A stretch of DNA of 64,000 nucleotides from positions 558,001-622,000 of the forward strand of contig CAJMQJ010000001.1 in the NCBI GenBank assembly GCA_905215525.1, read 5' to 3'. Below are positions 8,145 to 16,030 of this stretch, one piece after another; positions within the stretch are counted from its first letter, which is position 1; each line of letters starts with the position of its first letter. The position numbers and the translations under genes are program-made. Under the pieces are notes generated by a model that was not told the origin of the DNA, did not search any database, and saw nothing but the letters and a program-made list of their open reading frames with translations. The stretch comes from an uncultured bacterium. Its GTDB lineage: Bacteria; Actinomycetota; Coriobacteriia; Coriobacteriales; Coriobacteriaceae.

Positions 8145-9123
8145 GGCCTCGACCGGCGAGCGCAGACTGGTCTTCGAGGCCGCCGCGCAGAGGATGGCGC
8201 TTGCGCCGGCCATCGTCGAGAAGGACTTCTGGGTGTGCTACACCTTGGACCACCTTTTCCACAGAAGCGGCTTCGCCGAGTCCATGGTGTTCAAGGGCGG
8301 CACGAGCCTGTCGAAGGCTTTCGGGCTCATCGAGCGCTTCTCGGAGGACATCGACCTCATACTCGATTGGCGACTCCTGGGCTACGGCGAGGACGAACCG
8401 TGGGAGCCGCGCAGCAACTCGGCGCAGGAGCGGTTCAAGGCCGACAGCATCGAGCGCACGAACGCCTTCCTGGCCGACGCCTTTGCCCCGAAGCTCTGGG
8501 CTACGCTCTCCGAGTCCCTCGGCACCGAAGCGTCCGTTAGGTGCGGGGCCGAGGAGGAGACCGTGTACTTCGACTACCCGCGCTCCTACGAGTCGGCGGG
8601 CACGCTCGACACCATCAAGCTGGAGATAGGACCCATGGCGGCATGGTCGCCTTCCGAGGAGGCGGCGATAACCCCGTACGCGGCGGACGTGGTTCCGTTC
8701 GGGCCCGAGCTGTCGACCACGGTGCGCACCGCGAGTCCCGAGCGCACGTTTTGGGAGAAGGCCACCATCCTGCACCAGGAGGCCAACAGGCCCGAGGGCA
8801 AGGCTATGCCCAGGCGCTACTCCCGCCATTACTACGACATGTACCGCCTTGGCCACTCGTTCGTGCTCGGCCGCGCCGTAGCGCAGCCCGGCCTCCTCGA
8901 ACAGGTCGTCAGGTTCAAGGAGAAGTTCTACCGCACGCCGTGGGCCAAGCTGGCCGATGCGAGGCCCGGCACACTCAGGCTCGCCCTTCCAAAGGACAGG
9001 CTCGACGAGTTGGCGGCCGATTACGCCTCGATGAGGCCGATGCTGTTCGGCGGCTACCCGAGCATCGATGAGATAGTCGCCTACATGGTGGAGCTCGAGG
9101 AGACCATCAACGGGCTAAGCTGA
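8128..9123 (+). CDS. abiEii: AbiEii/AbiGii nucleotidyltransferase toxin
   Basis: 331 aa. The nucleotidyltransferase signature is present: FKGGTSLSK (residues 55-63) and FSEDIDLIL (71-79) with the acidic Asp74-x-Asp76 pair. AbiEii-type toxins transfer nucleotides to tRNA or other targets and cause growth arrest in phage-infected cells. The ATG at 8128 is chosen because the upstream part of this frame (from 7651) lies wholly inside abiEi and reads as low-complexity Arg/Ser-rich shadow. It is coupled to abiEi, with a GGAGG 12-16 bases upstream. Confidence 0.9.
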   Translation: MDRIARASTGERRLVFEAAAQRMALAPAIVEKDFWVCYTLDHLFHRSGFAESMVFKGGTSLSKAFGLIERFSEDIDLILDWRLLGYGEDEPWEPRSNSAQERFKADSIERTNAFLADAFAPKLWATLSESLGTEASVRCGAEEETVYFDYPRSYESAGTLDTIKLEIGPMAAWSPSEEAAITPYAADVVPFGPELSTTVRTASPERTFWEKATILHQEANRPEGKAMPRRYSRHYYDMYRLGHSFVLGRAVAQPGLLEQVVRFKEKFYRTPWAKLADARPGTLRLALPKDRLDELAADYASMRPMLFGGYPSIDEIVAYMVELEETINGLS

Positions 9124-9182
9124 TCAAGGCTGTCCCAATTCCGGGCGCCTGCCAGAATCGAAGAGGCGGAGCGGGCAACGCG

Positions 9183-9560
9183 ATGGCTTTCCCGCCGAGA
9201 GCAGCGGAAGCCGGCTCGAACGCTACGCCCGTAACGACCGAGACGGCCGGCACGACTAACGAGGCGGAGGCGGAACCCGCGAGGCGCTGGGTCGAGGAGA
9301 CGCGGCGCGTCTGGATAGTCGACCAGGAGGCGTGGAGCGAACAGCTGCCCGTCTACGAGATGCGCGAGCGGTCCATCTGCAGCATCTGCGGTGCCGACAT
9401 CACGGGCGCTACCTTCCCACACAGCAAGCAGCACATACTCGCTGGCGAGGGATCTGGTTACCACAGCGAGGTGCAGCAGGTGCAGGTGGGCACAAGGACC
9501 GTGACCCACGACGAGGTTGGCCACTGGGAGACCGTCGTCACCGGCGGCCACTGGGAGTAA
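9183..9560 (+). CDS. Small protein with a C2H2-like zinc site, unknown function
   Basis: 125 aa. A Glu/Ala/Thr-rich N-terminus leads into a compact region with CSICG (about residue 63) and HSKQH (about residue 79), a plausible Cys2-His2 zinc site. Two Trp-rich repeats follow near the end (VGHWETVV, GGHWE). Repeats of this HWE type occur in Coriobacteria and Firmicutes extracellular proteins, but there is no signal peptide or anchor here. It may be a truncated piece of a larger surface protein or a stand-alone zinc protein. The ribosome site is weak. The start is uncertain. Confidence 0.55.
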   Translation: MAFPPRAAEAGSNATPVTTETAGTTNEAEAEPARRWVEETRRVWIVDQEAWSEQLPVYEMRERSICSICGADITGATFPHSKQHILAGEGSGYHSEVQQVQVGTRTVTHDEVGHWETVVTGGHWE

Positions 9561-9642
9561 CGCGAGTTTTTCGACTTTTTGGATGTGCCGGGACTCCATA
9601 GTCTTTCTGGGATAATGGCACTATCGAGAAAGTGGGTGGGAA

Positions 9643-11322
9643 ATGGATTACCAGTCTCTGTACGACGAGTTCGCGGACAAGGCGTTGGCGGACATCAAGC
9701 TATCGAAGAAGTTCGCAGGCGCCAATGAGTTCAACAGCGGATTCCTTTTTGGAACCGATGATTGCAATTGCGCAAGCATGAAGCAGATGCAGCGAAACTG
9801 GGCTGACGCGGCGCCTGGCCTATTCGCTGACTTTGCAAGGAAGCTGGCATCTGGGCATTCCATCGAAACCTTCGACCTGCCATCCACGTCAAGATGGAAG
9901 AACGCCGGCTTCGGTTACATTGCGGACGGGGGGAAGCATGCATGCGTCATGCTATGGCCAAGCATCGACCATAGCCCGCTTAACCACACTAAGAGCAACT
10001 CCATGTTCTGGGCGTTCGAGTTGGTGGAGAACGGGGAGGTTGACGACGTCTACCTTGTATGGCTTGCGGATAAGGCCAACGTCAAGCTTCGCGAGAGGCT
10101 TGGCTGCTGGTACGAGTCTTCCTCTCCGCGCGGCGTCAAGCACGTCTCTGCAACAGATTGGTTCGAGAGGACTTTCGGAAAGGAAGAGGCCGACCGTTTG
10201 ACCGACGTGGCTGGCAGGGTGAGAACGGAGGGCCGACTTGTCCAGGGGTTCACGGTTGTTGCCCTGCCCACCGAGCATGAGCTCGGCTCTTTCAGACAAG
10301 AGCGCCTTCGCGACTACGAGGCGATCGAGCTTCCTCTTATCAGGTACCGTCTGATGGGAAGAGGGATGTCGGAGCGCGACATCGATATCTTGTCGCGCAA
10401 CATTCAGCGCAAAGATCTGTTCGAAATACTCTTCGGGCAAGCCAGCTTCGCCGTCAGCTTTCTGTCGTCAGAGTGGCGCTACAGGCTCAACACCCTCTCC
10501 GAGAATGTCGAGCAGACCGGAACGGTCGCTGGCTACATCAAGGCGATAGAGCAGATGATGTTCGACCTTCTTCCGCTTTGGGCGAACAGGGACTACAAGG
10601 TGGCGTTTGGCGCCGTAAAGGCCCGGAACCCTGCCGTCCCGCTCACCCCAGCCCTCCTGGCGGAGAAGGACAAAGAGGCAACGTTGGGCCCGCTTGCCTA
10701 TCTATTTGCAAGCTACCAGCACGAATATTTCAACGCGCGCATCTACGATCCTGAGATTGATTACAAGTCCTTTCGCGAGCTCCTGTTCGGGCGGCTGCGG
10801 TCGTTCATGGACAACACCCGCAACGGGAAGCTCCATAAGTCCAACTTCTACGACCTAGGCAAGGTTAGGGAAATCAGGGACGAGGTTCTTGACATCATGT
10901 TCATGCTGCTCGGCGGCCTACGGCTTGACGAAGAACAGCTCAAGTATCTTGACGGCATGAGAGCCCAGGGCGAATCGAGTCCCGACGACCTCGCGGAGAT
11001 GGCAAAGGCCCTCAATGAGGGACTCGATGGTTTAACCGTCAGCTCAATCGAGAGCGCGCATCTCATCGCTATAGAGCATCATGACGACACCCACCTCTGG
11101 TCCATCGCTCTGTCGATAATGGGTGACGGGATCGACAGCCATAACTCCTACTACTACTCTCCGCTGCGCGGGCTGTCGCAGGATGAAGAGCTGGAAAACA
11201 TTGATCGCCTATTCAGAAGGTACCGCTCGGAAAGGTGCGCCTCTGATGCCCTTGCAGAGGTTCTGACCGAGTACGTCGTCTTTAGCGTTAAATCCGAGCC
11301 GTTTCATGTCCCCTTGCAATAG
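9643..11322 (+). CDS. Uncharacterised 559-aa protein with HEPN-like RNase motif
   Basis: I do not recognise a named family. Around residues 380-425 it reads LRSFMDNTRNGKLHKSNF, then EIRDEVLDIMFMLLGGLRL. Arg393-Asn394-x3-His398 fits the R-(N/D/H)-x3-H signature of HEPN ribonucleases, and the long helix after it fits the HEPN four-helix bundle. An upstream helical block (270-330) and a mixed N-terminal region (1-200) are of unknown fold. GGTGGGAA precedes the ATG. Its 3' end overlaps by 35 bp the end of a convergent WYL-type regulator, and abiE lies upstream. Defence is the likely context; the RNase role is inferred. Confidence 0.8.
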   Translation: MDYQSLYDEFADKALADIKLSKKFAGANEFNSGFLFGTDDCNCASMKQMQRNWADAAPGLFADFARKLASGHSIETFDLPSTSRWKNAGFGYIADGGKHACVMLWPSIDHSPLNHTKSNSMFWAFELVENGEVDDVYLVWLADKANVKLRERLGCWYESSSPRGVKHVSATDWFERTFGKEEADRLTDVAGRVRTEGRLVQGFTVVALPTEHELGSFRQERLRDYEAIELPLIRYRLMGRGMSERDIDILSRNIQRKDLFEILFGQASFAVSFLSSEWRYRLNTLSENVEQTGTVAGYIKAIEQMMFDLLPLWANRDYKVAFGAVKARNPAVPLTPALLAEKDKEATLGPLAYLFASYQHEYFNARIYDPEIDYKSFRELLFGRLRSFMDNTRNGKLHKSNFYDLGKVREIRDEVLDIMFMLLGGLRLDEEQLKYLDGMRAQGESSPDDLAEMAKALNEGLDGLTVSSIESAHLIAIEHHDDTHLWSIALSIMGDGIDSHNSYYYSPLRGLSQDEELENIDRLFRRYRSERCASDALAEVLTEYVVFSVKSEPFHVPLQ

Positions 11323-12487
11323 CATCTCGCTCGGCTCCCAGAGCGCTTTCAAGCATGGAGATATAGCCCTCGTGCGCCGCCTCGTAATCTTCGACGAACT
11401 GCCGAAGCGTATCGGCGCTGCATGACGAAAGGCCCCGAAAGGTCCTGGCCCAGGTGAGGCCTTTCGGCTTTGCAAGGAAAACGCCTCCTCCCATACCGAA
11501 AAGCCAACGGTAGAGGGTTGGAGACAGCTGCGTCCTCACGCAGGCGTAGCCATGGGGATTGCCGGCATCGTCCTCGGAGACGTGCGAAAAAACCAAGTCG
11601 TGACCGAACCTGTCGTAGGCATATTGGGCGCAACGCCCCTCGACTTTGAGGAAAAGCGTCCTGCTGGTCCCGTCGCCGTACATGTCAATCCGCTCTCGGA
11701 CGTCGGCGGCCACCCTTCTCCTAAGCTCGTCAACCCTGCCGGGGTTGCGGAGCTTCTTCCCCGATACCATCGCGTTCGTCATATGGTCCAGCCTGCGGAA
11801 AAAGGATTCGCCCTCGGGAACCTCGTCAGTTGTCACGCAGGTCTCAAGATAGTAGTGTCCGAAGCTGTAGACGAGGCAAACGGGGTCTTCGGACGAGATC
11901 TGGCGGTCAATCAGCTCATCCCCGTTCATCAAGTGGCGGCGATAACGGAAGCAGAGCTGTTCGTTGTTGCGAATCGCGGAGGAGGCGGCGGCCATCGCCG
12001 CAAGTGCGTTCATGCCCTCATGGGTTTCGCGCTCATCGACAAAGATCGATTCGACCATCTCTTCCAGCTCGCGGTCGGACATGATTTCCTCGAGCTTCGC
12101 GCAAAGGCGAGCGCGCTGCTCCTCATTGACGAACTTGCTCGTTCTCACCATGCCCATCAGGAGCGAAGAGTCATGCGATGAAAAGGGCTTTGCCGCGCAG
12201 CGGTACCCGGTTTTCTCGCCCCGCCCAGGCTTTATGACTTCGGCTCCGAAGGGGCTGCATGATGCCAAAGCGTCGAGATCGGCGCGGACGGAGTTTTCGG
12301 CCACATTGCTCCCCGACAGTCGCGAGAGAACCCGAGCTATTTCCTGCGAGGTGAGTCCCTCGTTCTCGTCGGTGAAATCGCATAGCAGGCGCGCGACTGC
12401 CAGCAAGCGCTGTCGCGTTCCGCTCTCAATCGCGCCGCATCTCTCGAGAAAAGCCGCTATCTCAATGTCCGTCAGCTTCCTCGACAT
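11288..12487 (-). CDS. WYL-domain transcriptional regulator
   Basis: 399 aa: N-terminal winged-helix (about residues 25-85, EGLTSQEIARVLSRLSG), a linker, then a WYL-type sensor domain with YRYRRHLMNGD-like and VYSFGHYYLETCV segments where YYL replaces the usual WYL. A WCX-like tail follows. WYL proteins sense nucleic acids or nucleotides and often regulate defence or DNA-repair genes. ATG 12487 is preferred over 12514 because GAGGAAA stands 6 bases before it, and the earlier ATG has no ribosome site. It is convergent with the 559-aa gene. Confidence 0.85.
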   Translation of the reverse strand: MSRKLTDIEIAAFLERCGAIESGTRQRLLAVARLLCDFTDENEGLTSQEIARVLSRLSGSNVAENSVRADLDALASCSPFGAEVIKPGRGEKTGYRCAAKPFSSHDSSLLMGMVRTSKFVNEEQRARLCAKLEEIMSDRELEEMVESIFVDERETHEGMNALAAMAAASSAIRNNEQLCFRYRRHLMNGDELIDRQISSEDPVCLVYSFGHYYLETCVTTDEVPEGESFFRRLDHMTNAMVSGKKLRNPGRVDELRRRVAADVRERIDMYGDGTSRTLFLKVEGRCAQYAYDRFGHDLVFSHVSEDDAGNPHGYACVRTQLSPTLYRWLFGMGGGVFLAKPKGLTWARTFRGLSSCSADTLRQFVEDYEAAHEGYISMLESALGAERDAIARGHETARI

Positions 12488-12609
12488 GGTTTCCTCGTTT
12501 CTATTGAATGACATTAAATATTGTAGGTCATTAGAGCGTCTGCATTCGAACGGCAGGGCTCTTATTCGAGAAACTGTCCTCAGTAAAACCCGTAGAGGAG
12601 GAGGAACTG

Positions 12610-12780
12610 ATGACCGACAAGAGCCGTTTGGAAGATAAACACTTCGAAAAGGCGGGAAGTGGCCGCGACATGGACACGTGGTTCTTCAGGTTGATGGCTG
12701 CCGCCGTGACGTGCATGACCGTGGCGCTCCTCGCTGGAATGGCATGCCACATCGCCCTCACGTTCAAGCTGCTCGCCTAG
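12610..12780 (+). CDS. 56-aa single-pass membrane protein, unknown
   Basis: A strong ribosome site (GAGGAGGAGGAA) leads to ATG 12610. The product starts MTDKSRLEDKHFEKAG, then DTWFFRLMAAAVTCM, and ends in a hydrophobic helix and a short basic tail. A 24-bp gap separates it from the next small gene, so the two are probably one operon. No family recognised. It is divergent from the WYL gene. Confidence 0.6.
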   Translation: MTDKSRLEDKHFEKAGSGRDMDTWFFRLMAAAVTCMTVALLAGMACHIALTFKLLA

Positions 12781-12804
12781 ACTAACCCCACGAAAGGAAC
12801 GACC

Positions 12805-13035
12805 ATGGACAGCAAGAACATCGCAAAGGCCGCCACCGAGCTCGTCGACTCGCCCGAGGGTGCGCTGAAGACCGTCAGGGAAGCCATCGGGTACGCGCTC
12901 GAGGTCAACCCAACGAAGGAGCAGGCCGCCATTGCGGTCGCCGCGCTGATGGCGTCGGTCGCCTTCTATGCGATCAAGAAGAACTACAGTTTCGCATACG
13001 ACAAGCTGTCGTTCACCGCGCCGTCGGCCGGGTAG
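12805..13035 (+). CDS. 76-aa small protein with a membrane-like helix, unknown
   Basis: Starts MDSKNIAKAATELVDSPEGA. A hydrophobic helix at residues about 42-58 (AAIAVAALMASVAFYAI) is followed by KKNYSFAYDKL. GAAAGGAACG precedes the ATG. It follows the 56-aa gene and ends just before the IS200 element, which may have separated it from further genes. No family recognised. Confidence 0.6.
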   Translation: MDSKNIAKAATELVDSPEGALKTVREAIGYALEVNPTKEQAAIAVAALMASVAFYAIKKNYSFAYDKLSFTAPSAG

Positions 13036-13255
13036 TGCGAGCGAGGGAAACGCCCAGAAGGAGGGACGGAGCCATAGGCCCCGGCCCTCTCTCGTGGTTT
13101 ACAGGCTTTACCCTGTGCGGGGCGCGTAGCGCGCCGCATCAGAAACCACCCGCTATGCGGGTGGGGCCAAACGGCTTTACAAAGCCGCCCCCTCGCCGGA
13201 CACTTGCGATTGTTCAGGCCGCAAGGAATCCGAGTCGAGAGGGCGGTGGTGGCGT

Positions 13256-13726
13256 ATGGCCCAGAAGGCCTACAGCCTGTCGCACACGAAGTGGATGTGC
13301 AAGTACCACGTCGTGTTCACGCCGAAGTATAGGCGCAAAGTCATCTACAACCAAATAAGGTCCGACCTTGGGGAGATCTTCAGGAAGCTCTGCCAGTACA
13401 AGGGGATAGAGATCATCGAGGGGCACCTGATGCCCGACCACGTCCACATGCTGCTGGCGATACCGCCGAAGTACAGCGTGTCGAGCGTGATGGGCTACCT
13501 GAAGGGGAAGAGCTCGCTGATGGTATTCGACAGGCACGCGAACATGAAGTACAAGTTCGGCAACAGGAAGTTCTGGGCCGAGGGCTACTACGTGTCCACC
13601 GTCGGCCTGAACGAGGCGCCGATCGCGAAGTACATCCGGGAGCAGGAGAGGGCCGACATCGCGCTCGACCGGCTGAGCGTCAAGGAGTACGAGGACCCCT
13701 TCGATAGGGGGCCGGGGCGCAAATAG
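13256..13726 (+). CDS. tnpA: IS200/IS605-family transposase TnpA (Y1 HUH)
   Basis: 156 aa, normal length. The HUH metal site is in MPDHVHMLL (His at about 62 and 64) and the catalytic Tyr is in the C-terminal helix (AKYIREQ, near residue 127). It excises and inserts single-stranded element DNA during replication ('peel and paste'). It looks intact. It lies between the two hairpin-bearing ends of the element. Confidence 0.95.
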   Translation: MAQKAYSLSHTKWMCKYHVVFTPKYRRKVIYNQIRSDLGEIFRKLCQYKGIEIIEGHLMPDHVHMLLAIPPKYSVSSVMGYLKGKSSLMVFDRHANMKYKFGNRKFWAEGYYVSTVGLNEAPIAKYIREQERADIALDRLSVKEYEDPFDRGPGRK

Positions 13727-13835
13727 CGCCGGTTTGACCGGCCCGTCACGGGTCAATCTGCAGTGCGGCCCGAACCCCGTGAGGGCCGGCGCCTTTAGAC
13801 GCGTGCCGGAAATCCAAGGGTTATACCCTAAGAGC

Positions 13836-13860
13836 AAACCACCCCTTTTAGGGGTGGTTT
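13836..13860 (+). terminator. IS200 right-end hairpin / terminator
   Basis: AAACCACCCC and GGGGTGGTTT pair around a short AT loop and a T-rich stretch follows. It can serve both as the right-end recognition hairpin and as a terminator for tnpA. Confidence 0.65.
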
Positions 13861-13866
13861 TGATTA

Positions 13867-14015
13867 CCTCGTGAAAACTATCTGAAGAAGATCCGCGGCT
13901 TCTACCTTCGGGCGAACTGACTACGAAGCTAACCGAGCGCTGCACCGAATTCGAGATGCATATATCGAATACGAATAAGGCGGAGATTGGCTGTTGACGA
14001 GCGGCGCAATAGACG
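13867..14015. other. Gap between the IS200 element and the yjdF-2 hairpin
   Basis: No gene seen. The segment near 13945-14000 (with AGATGCATATATCGAATACGA) is related to 6500-6560, so the yjdF block was duplicated with its 3' flank. Confidence 0.5.
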
Positions 14016-14047
14016 GCGGTGTCGGTTTCAAGTGAAACTGACACCGC
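14016..14047. repeat. Hairpin of the GTTTCAAT family, copy 3
   Basis: GCGGTGTC-GGTTTCaagtGAAACT-GACACCGC, the best stem in the family, lies 37 bp past the yjdF stop, followed on the plus strand by TTCTGTATA. It probably terminates or stabilises the yjdF transcript, though no U-run is present. Confidence 0.5.
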
Positions 14048-14084
14048 TTCTGTATACGGGTTTAAGGCTCGCTGCAAATGGCGA

Positions 14085-14504
14085 TCAATGCCCACGATGC
14101 TTCTGCTTGCGCTTCAGCTTTCGCTGCTCGAAGCGCGCCTCCGCCTCATCCGCGCGACGCTGGCTTCTTGCTTGAGACGACTCCCGCTTCATCGCTTCCC
14201 GCTGTGCTGCGAGCGCCTGTTGTGCCTTGGTGCTCACCGCGGGCCGCTTAAGGGCTTTCGCTGCCTCGCGAGCGCGTCGCTTGGGATTCTTCGCGGGCTT
14301 GCTCGTCTCGGCGTGATCGCCACCGAAGAACGCGAGCTCCGCCCATTTGCTTGTAACGAATCGCAGGATTTCCTCATCGGACGGTTCCGCGCCGAAGACG
14401 ATGCGGGCTACGCCGTATGTTTCGTCCTCGACATGTTCCGCCAGCCCCACCCAAAACTGGCCGTCATGATATACGGTCAGGGTGGATGACACGCTGATCT
14501 GCAT
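14085..14504 (-). CDS. yjdF: YjdF-family protein (DUF2992), copy 2
   Basis: 139 aa. N-terminal domain: STLTVYHDGQFWVGLAEHVE, then ARIVFGAEPSDEEIL (to about residue 60). Then a strongly basic helical tail ending KLKRKQKHRGH, as in YjdF of Bacillus and relatives. Its biochemical role is unknown; in many bacteria the gene is controlled by the yjdF riboswitch, which binds azaaromatic compounds. AAAGGAGGAACC stands just before ATG 14504; in-frame upstream sequence is the leader. Nearly identical to copy 3. Confidence 0.93.
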   Translation of the reverse strand: MQISVSSTLTVYHDGQFWVGLAEHVEDETYGVARIVFGAEPSDEEILRFVTSKWAELAFFGGDHAETSKPAKNPKRRAREAAKALKRPAVSTKAQQALAAQREAMKRESSQARSQRRADEAEARFEQRKLKRKQKHRGH

Positions 14505-14626
14505 GGTTGGTTCCTCCTTTATGTAGATGACCATGCAGAGAAGGGACAACCAAGGAGGCAGGTTACTGATGCGGACTCCCGCACGCCCGCGACTACCCGA
14601 CGGGGACTGTGTTTTCATCTCTGGTG
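14505..14626 (-). ncRNA. Structured yjdF leader, candidate yjdF-motif riboswitch (copy 2)
   Basis: About 120 nt between the predicted transcription start and ATG 14504, almost identical to the leader of copy 3. It has several GC-rich stem candidates (e.g. GCGGACTCCCGC at about 14570-14581 and CCCGACGGG at about 14596-14604). Leaders of yjdF genes commonly carry the azaaromatic-sensing yjdF motif. I infer this from gene identity and conservation, not from matching a consensus. Confidence 0.5.
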
Positions 14627-14631
14627 CCCGC

Positions 14632-14637
14632 ATTATA
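14632..14637 (-). promoter_or_regulatory. -10 element (TATAAT) of yjdF copy 2
   Basis: A perfect TATAAT on the minus strand. The -35 region is weak. Copy 3 has CACAAT at the same place. Confidence 0.65.
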
Positions 14638-14639
14638 GC

Positions 14640-15084
14640 ACGCGTGAATGCGCCCGGCATCGCTGCTGACATGGCGCGACTGGGAATTGCTCCTCGATGC
14701 ATCCCCGTGCATATTGCCTCCCCGGTTTCGAAACTTTAAAAAAATTCGAGTTTCGAAACCGAGGAGGACCGAATGATGGCTTGGGTAGACCGCAATACGT
14801 AGGAAGTTTCGCCATCGTCTATGCTGAACACGAGGTCGTCTTCCTCCAATCCGATCAAGCTGACCGAGCAAGCGGCACCTGGATCGACATTCCCCTGCAC
14901 ATGAACCCGCTTATGCGCGCGAACGGGGGGCTACAAGGGCATGACCGCGCAGGAAGCGCTTGGGGTAGCGAACGGGGCCGAGCATCGCCCTGCGCCGGCC
15001 TTGGCATCAGGTCCTCGCGCTGGGCGGTAATCCGAGGATCGGGAGTAAGGATTTGCCCAGCATCGATAATGCTCAGCTATACCC
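14640..15084. other. Intergenic region with a 13-bp inverted repeat
   Basis: No convincing gene. It holds CGGTTTCGAAACT (14723-14735) and its inverted copy AGTTTCGAAACCG (14749-14761) around an A-rich spacer, with GAGGAGG just after it leading only into a 9-codon frame (ATG 14773). The rest (14800-15080) has short open frames on both strands without recognisable similarity, possibly gene debris. Confidence 0.45.
14723..14761. promoter_or_regulatory. Inverted repeat of a self-palindromic box (TTTCGAAA)
   Basis: Two 13-bp arms, perfectly complementary. Each contains the palindrome GTTTCGAAAC and they are separated by 13 bp (TTAAAAAAATTCG). Two operator half-sites for a dimeric or tetrameric repressor, or a cruciform, are possible. 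No gene with a clear start lies on either side. Confidence 0.55.
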
Positions 15085-15564
15085 TTATTCCGTCTCCCTG
15101 CTCTTGCGGTATTCCGCGAGCCTGTCGTTCAATTCGCGGGTCTCGCGGCTCAGCTTGGCGTTGAAAGCAAGAGTGAGGACCGCCAGGATGGCGAGATAGA
15201 CAACCGTGAAGGTAACCCACGCCCCGGGGTTGTTCACGGGAACCCAAGCAAAGACAAACGCCAATGCACAGAGGGCTGCGTAGAGGCAAACGTCGAACAG
15301 CACCAGGCGCGCGGGATACGCCATCTGTCTGATCACCGCGGGCGTGAAGAACACGAACTGTAGCGCGGGGACGGTGACGCACGCGGCGAGAATCGACCAG
15401 CAATAGTTAATGCCATGCTTGGCGGTGTCATCAGCGAAACAAGTCCCTAATGCCAAGAAGGCTATCATGGCAACAGTGAAGCCGATACAGGTGCTTTTCA
15501 CGAGTTGTCCGAGGTTTTCCGCGGGCGTCTTTTTATCGGTGTCGATAATGTCCCTGTTAATCAT
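15085..15564 (-). CDS. DUF3021-family membrane protein
   Basis: 159 aa with four predicted membrane helices (about residues 24-45, 53-75, 88-107, 113-135) and a charged cytosolic tail (KLSRETRELNDRLAEYRKSRE). DUF3021 proteins are typically encoded right after a LytTR regulator and are thought to hold or sense for it at the membrane. That is the arrangement here: its start overlaps the end of the LytTR gene by 8 bp. Confidence 0.8.
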   Translation of the reverse strand: MINRDIIDTDKKTPAENLGQLVKSTCIGFTVAMIAFLALGTCFADDTAKHGINYCWSILAACVTVPALQFVFFTPAVIRQMAYPARLVLFDVCLYAALCALAFVFAWVPVNNPGAWVTFTVVYLAILAVLTLAFNAKLSRETRELNDRLAEYRKSRETE

Positions 15565-16030
15565 TTCGGTCTCCCTTCCTTCGTTTCGACTGCTTCAGAC
15601 CGAGCTTCGATTTGACGTCGGGCGCATACTGGCGCGAGATAACGACCTGCTCACCGTTTTCCAAGGTGGCGATGATCCTGCCGTTGACGTCGGGCTTGAG
15701 GGCGGTGATCGCGCGGAAGTTGACGATGCAACCTTTCGCGATGCGCAGGAAGTCGCAGTCCGCCAGGCGCTCCTCCATCTCGTAAAGGCGCAGGCCCGTT
15801 TCGAGAACCGTGTCGGCCGTATAAATGAACGTGTGCTTGTCGACCGACTCGATGAACAGGACGTCTTCTGCGCTCAGCACGCGCGTGCAGCCGTCGGCCG
15901 TGCCCGTCACCTTCCTGTCAAGCATGCGCAGCCGAGCCGCTATATCAAGCACGCGGCGATCGACCCTTACGCAGACGATCGTGACTTCTATATCTTGAGC
16001 TGCTTCTCGCTCTTCGATTGTGATCTTCAT
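15557..16030 (-). CDS. LytTR-domain DNA-binding regulator
   Basis: 157 aa. A short N-terminal region is followed by a LytTR domain (about residues 50-145), seen in VLFIESVDKHTFIYT, FLRIAKGCIVNF and NGEQVVISRQYAPDVKSKLG. There is no receiver domain, as in the stand-alone LytTR regulators paired with DUF3021 proteins. It likely autoregulates the two-gene operon. GGGAGG lies upstream of the ATG. Confidence 0.88.
   Translation of the reverse strand: MKITIEEREAAQDIEVTIVCVRVDRRVLDIAARLRMLDRKVTGTADGCTRVLSAEDVLFIESVDKHTFIYTADTVLETGLRLYEMEERLADCDFLRIAKGCIVNFRAITALKPDVNGRIIATLENGEQVVISRQYAPDVKSKLGLKQSKRRKGDRND

Larger units (their letters stand above)
13087..13866 (+). mobile_element. IS200-type insertion sequence
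   Basis: A single TnpA gene (13256-13726) is flanked by subterminal hairpins. On the left, GGCGCG-tag-CGCGCC (13123-13137) and CCACCCGC-TATGCGGGTGG (about 13146-13164). On the right, AAACCACCCC-ttttag-GGGTGGTTT (about 13836-13860). IS200/IS605 elements have no terminal inverted repeats and are recognised through such hairpins. The exact ends are estimates. No tnpB is present. Confidence 0.75.

Noticed and set aside
13214..14095. 293-codon minus-strand open frame over IS200
   Set aside because: Antisense of TnpA and IS ends. No family features.
14773..14802. 9-codon frame after GAGGAGG
   Set aside because: Good ribosome site but a stop after nine codons; possible leader peptide only, not reported as a gene.
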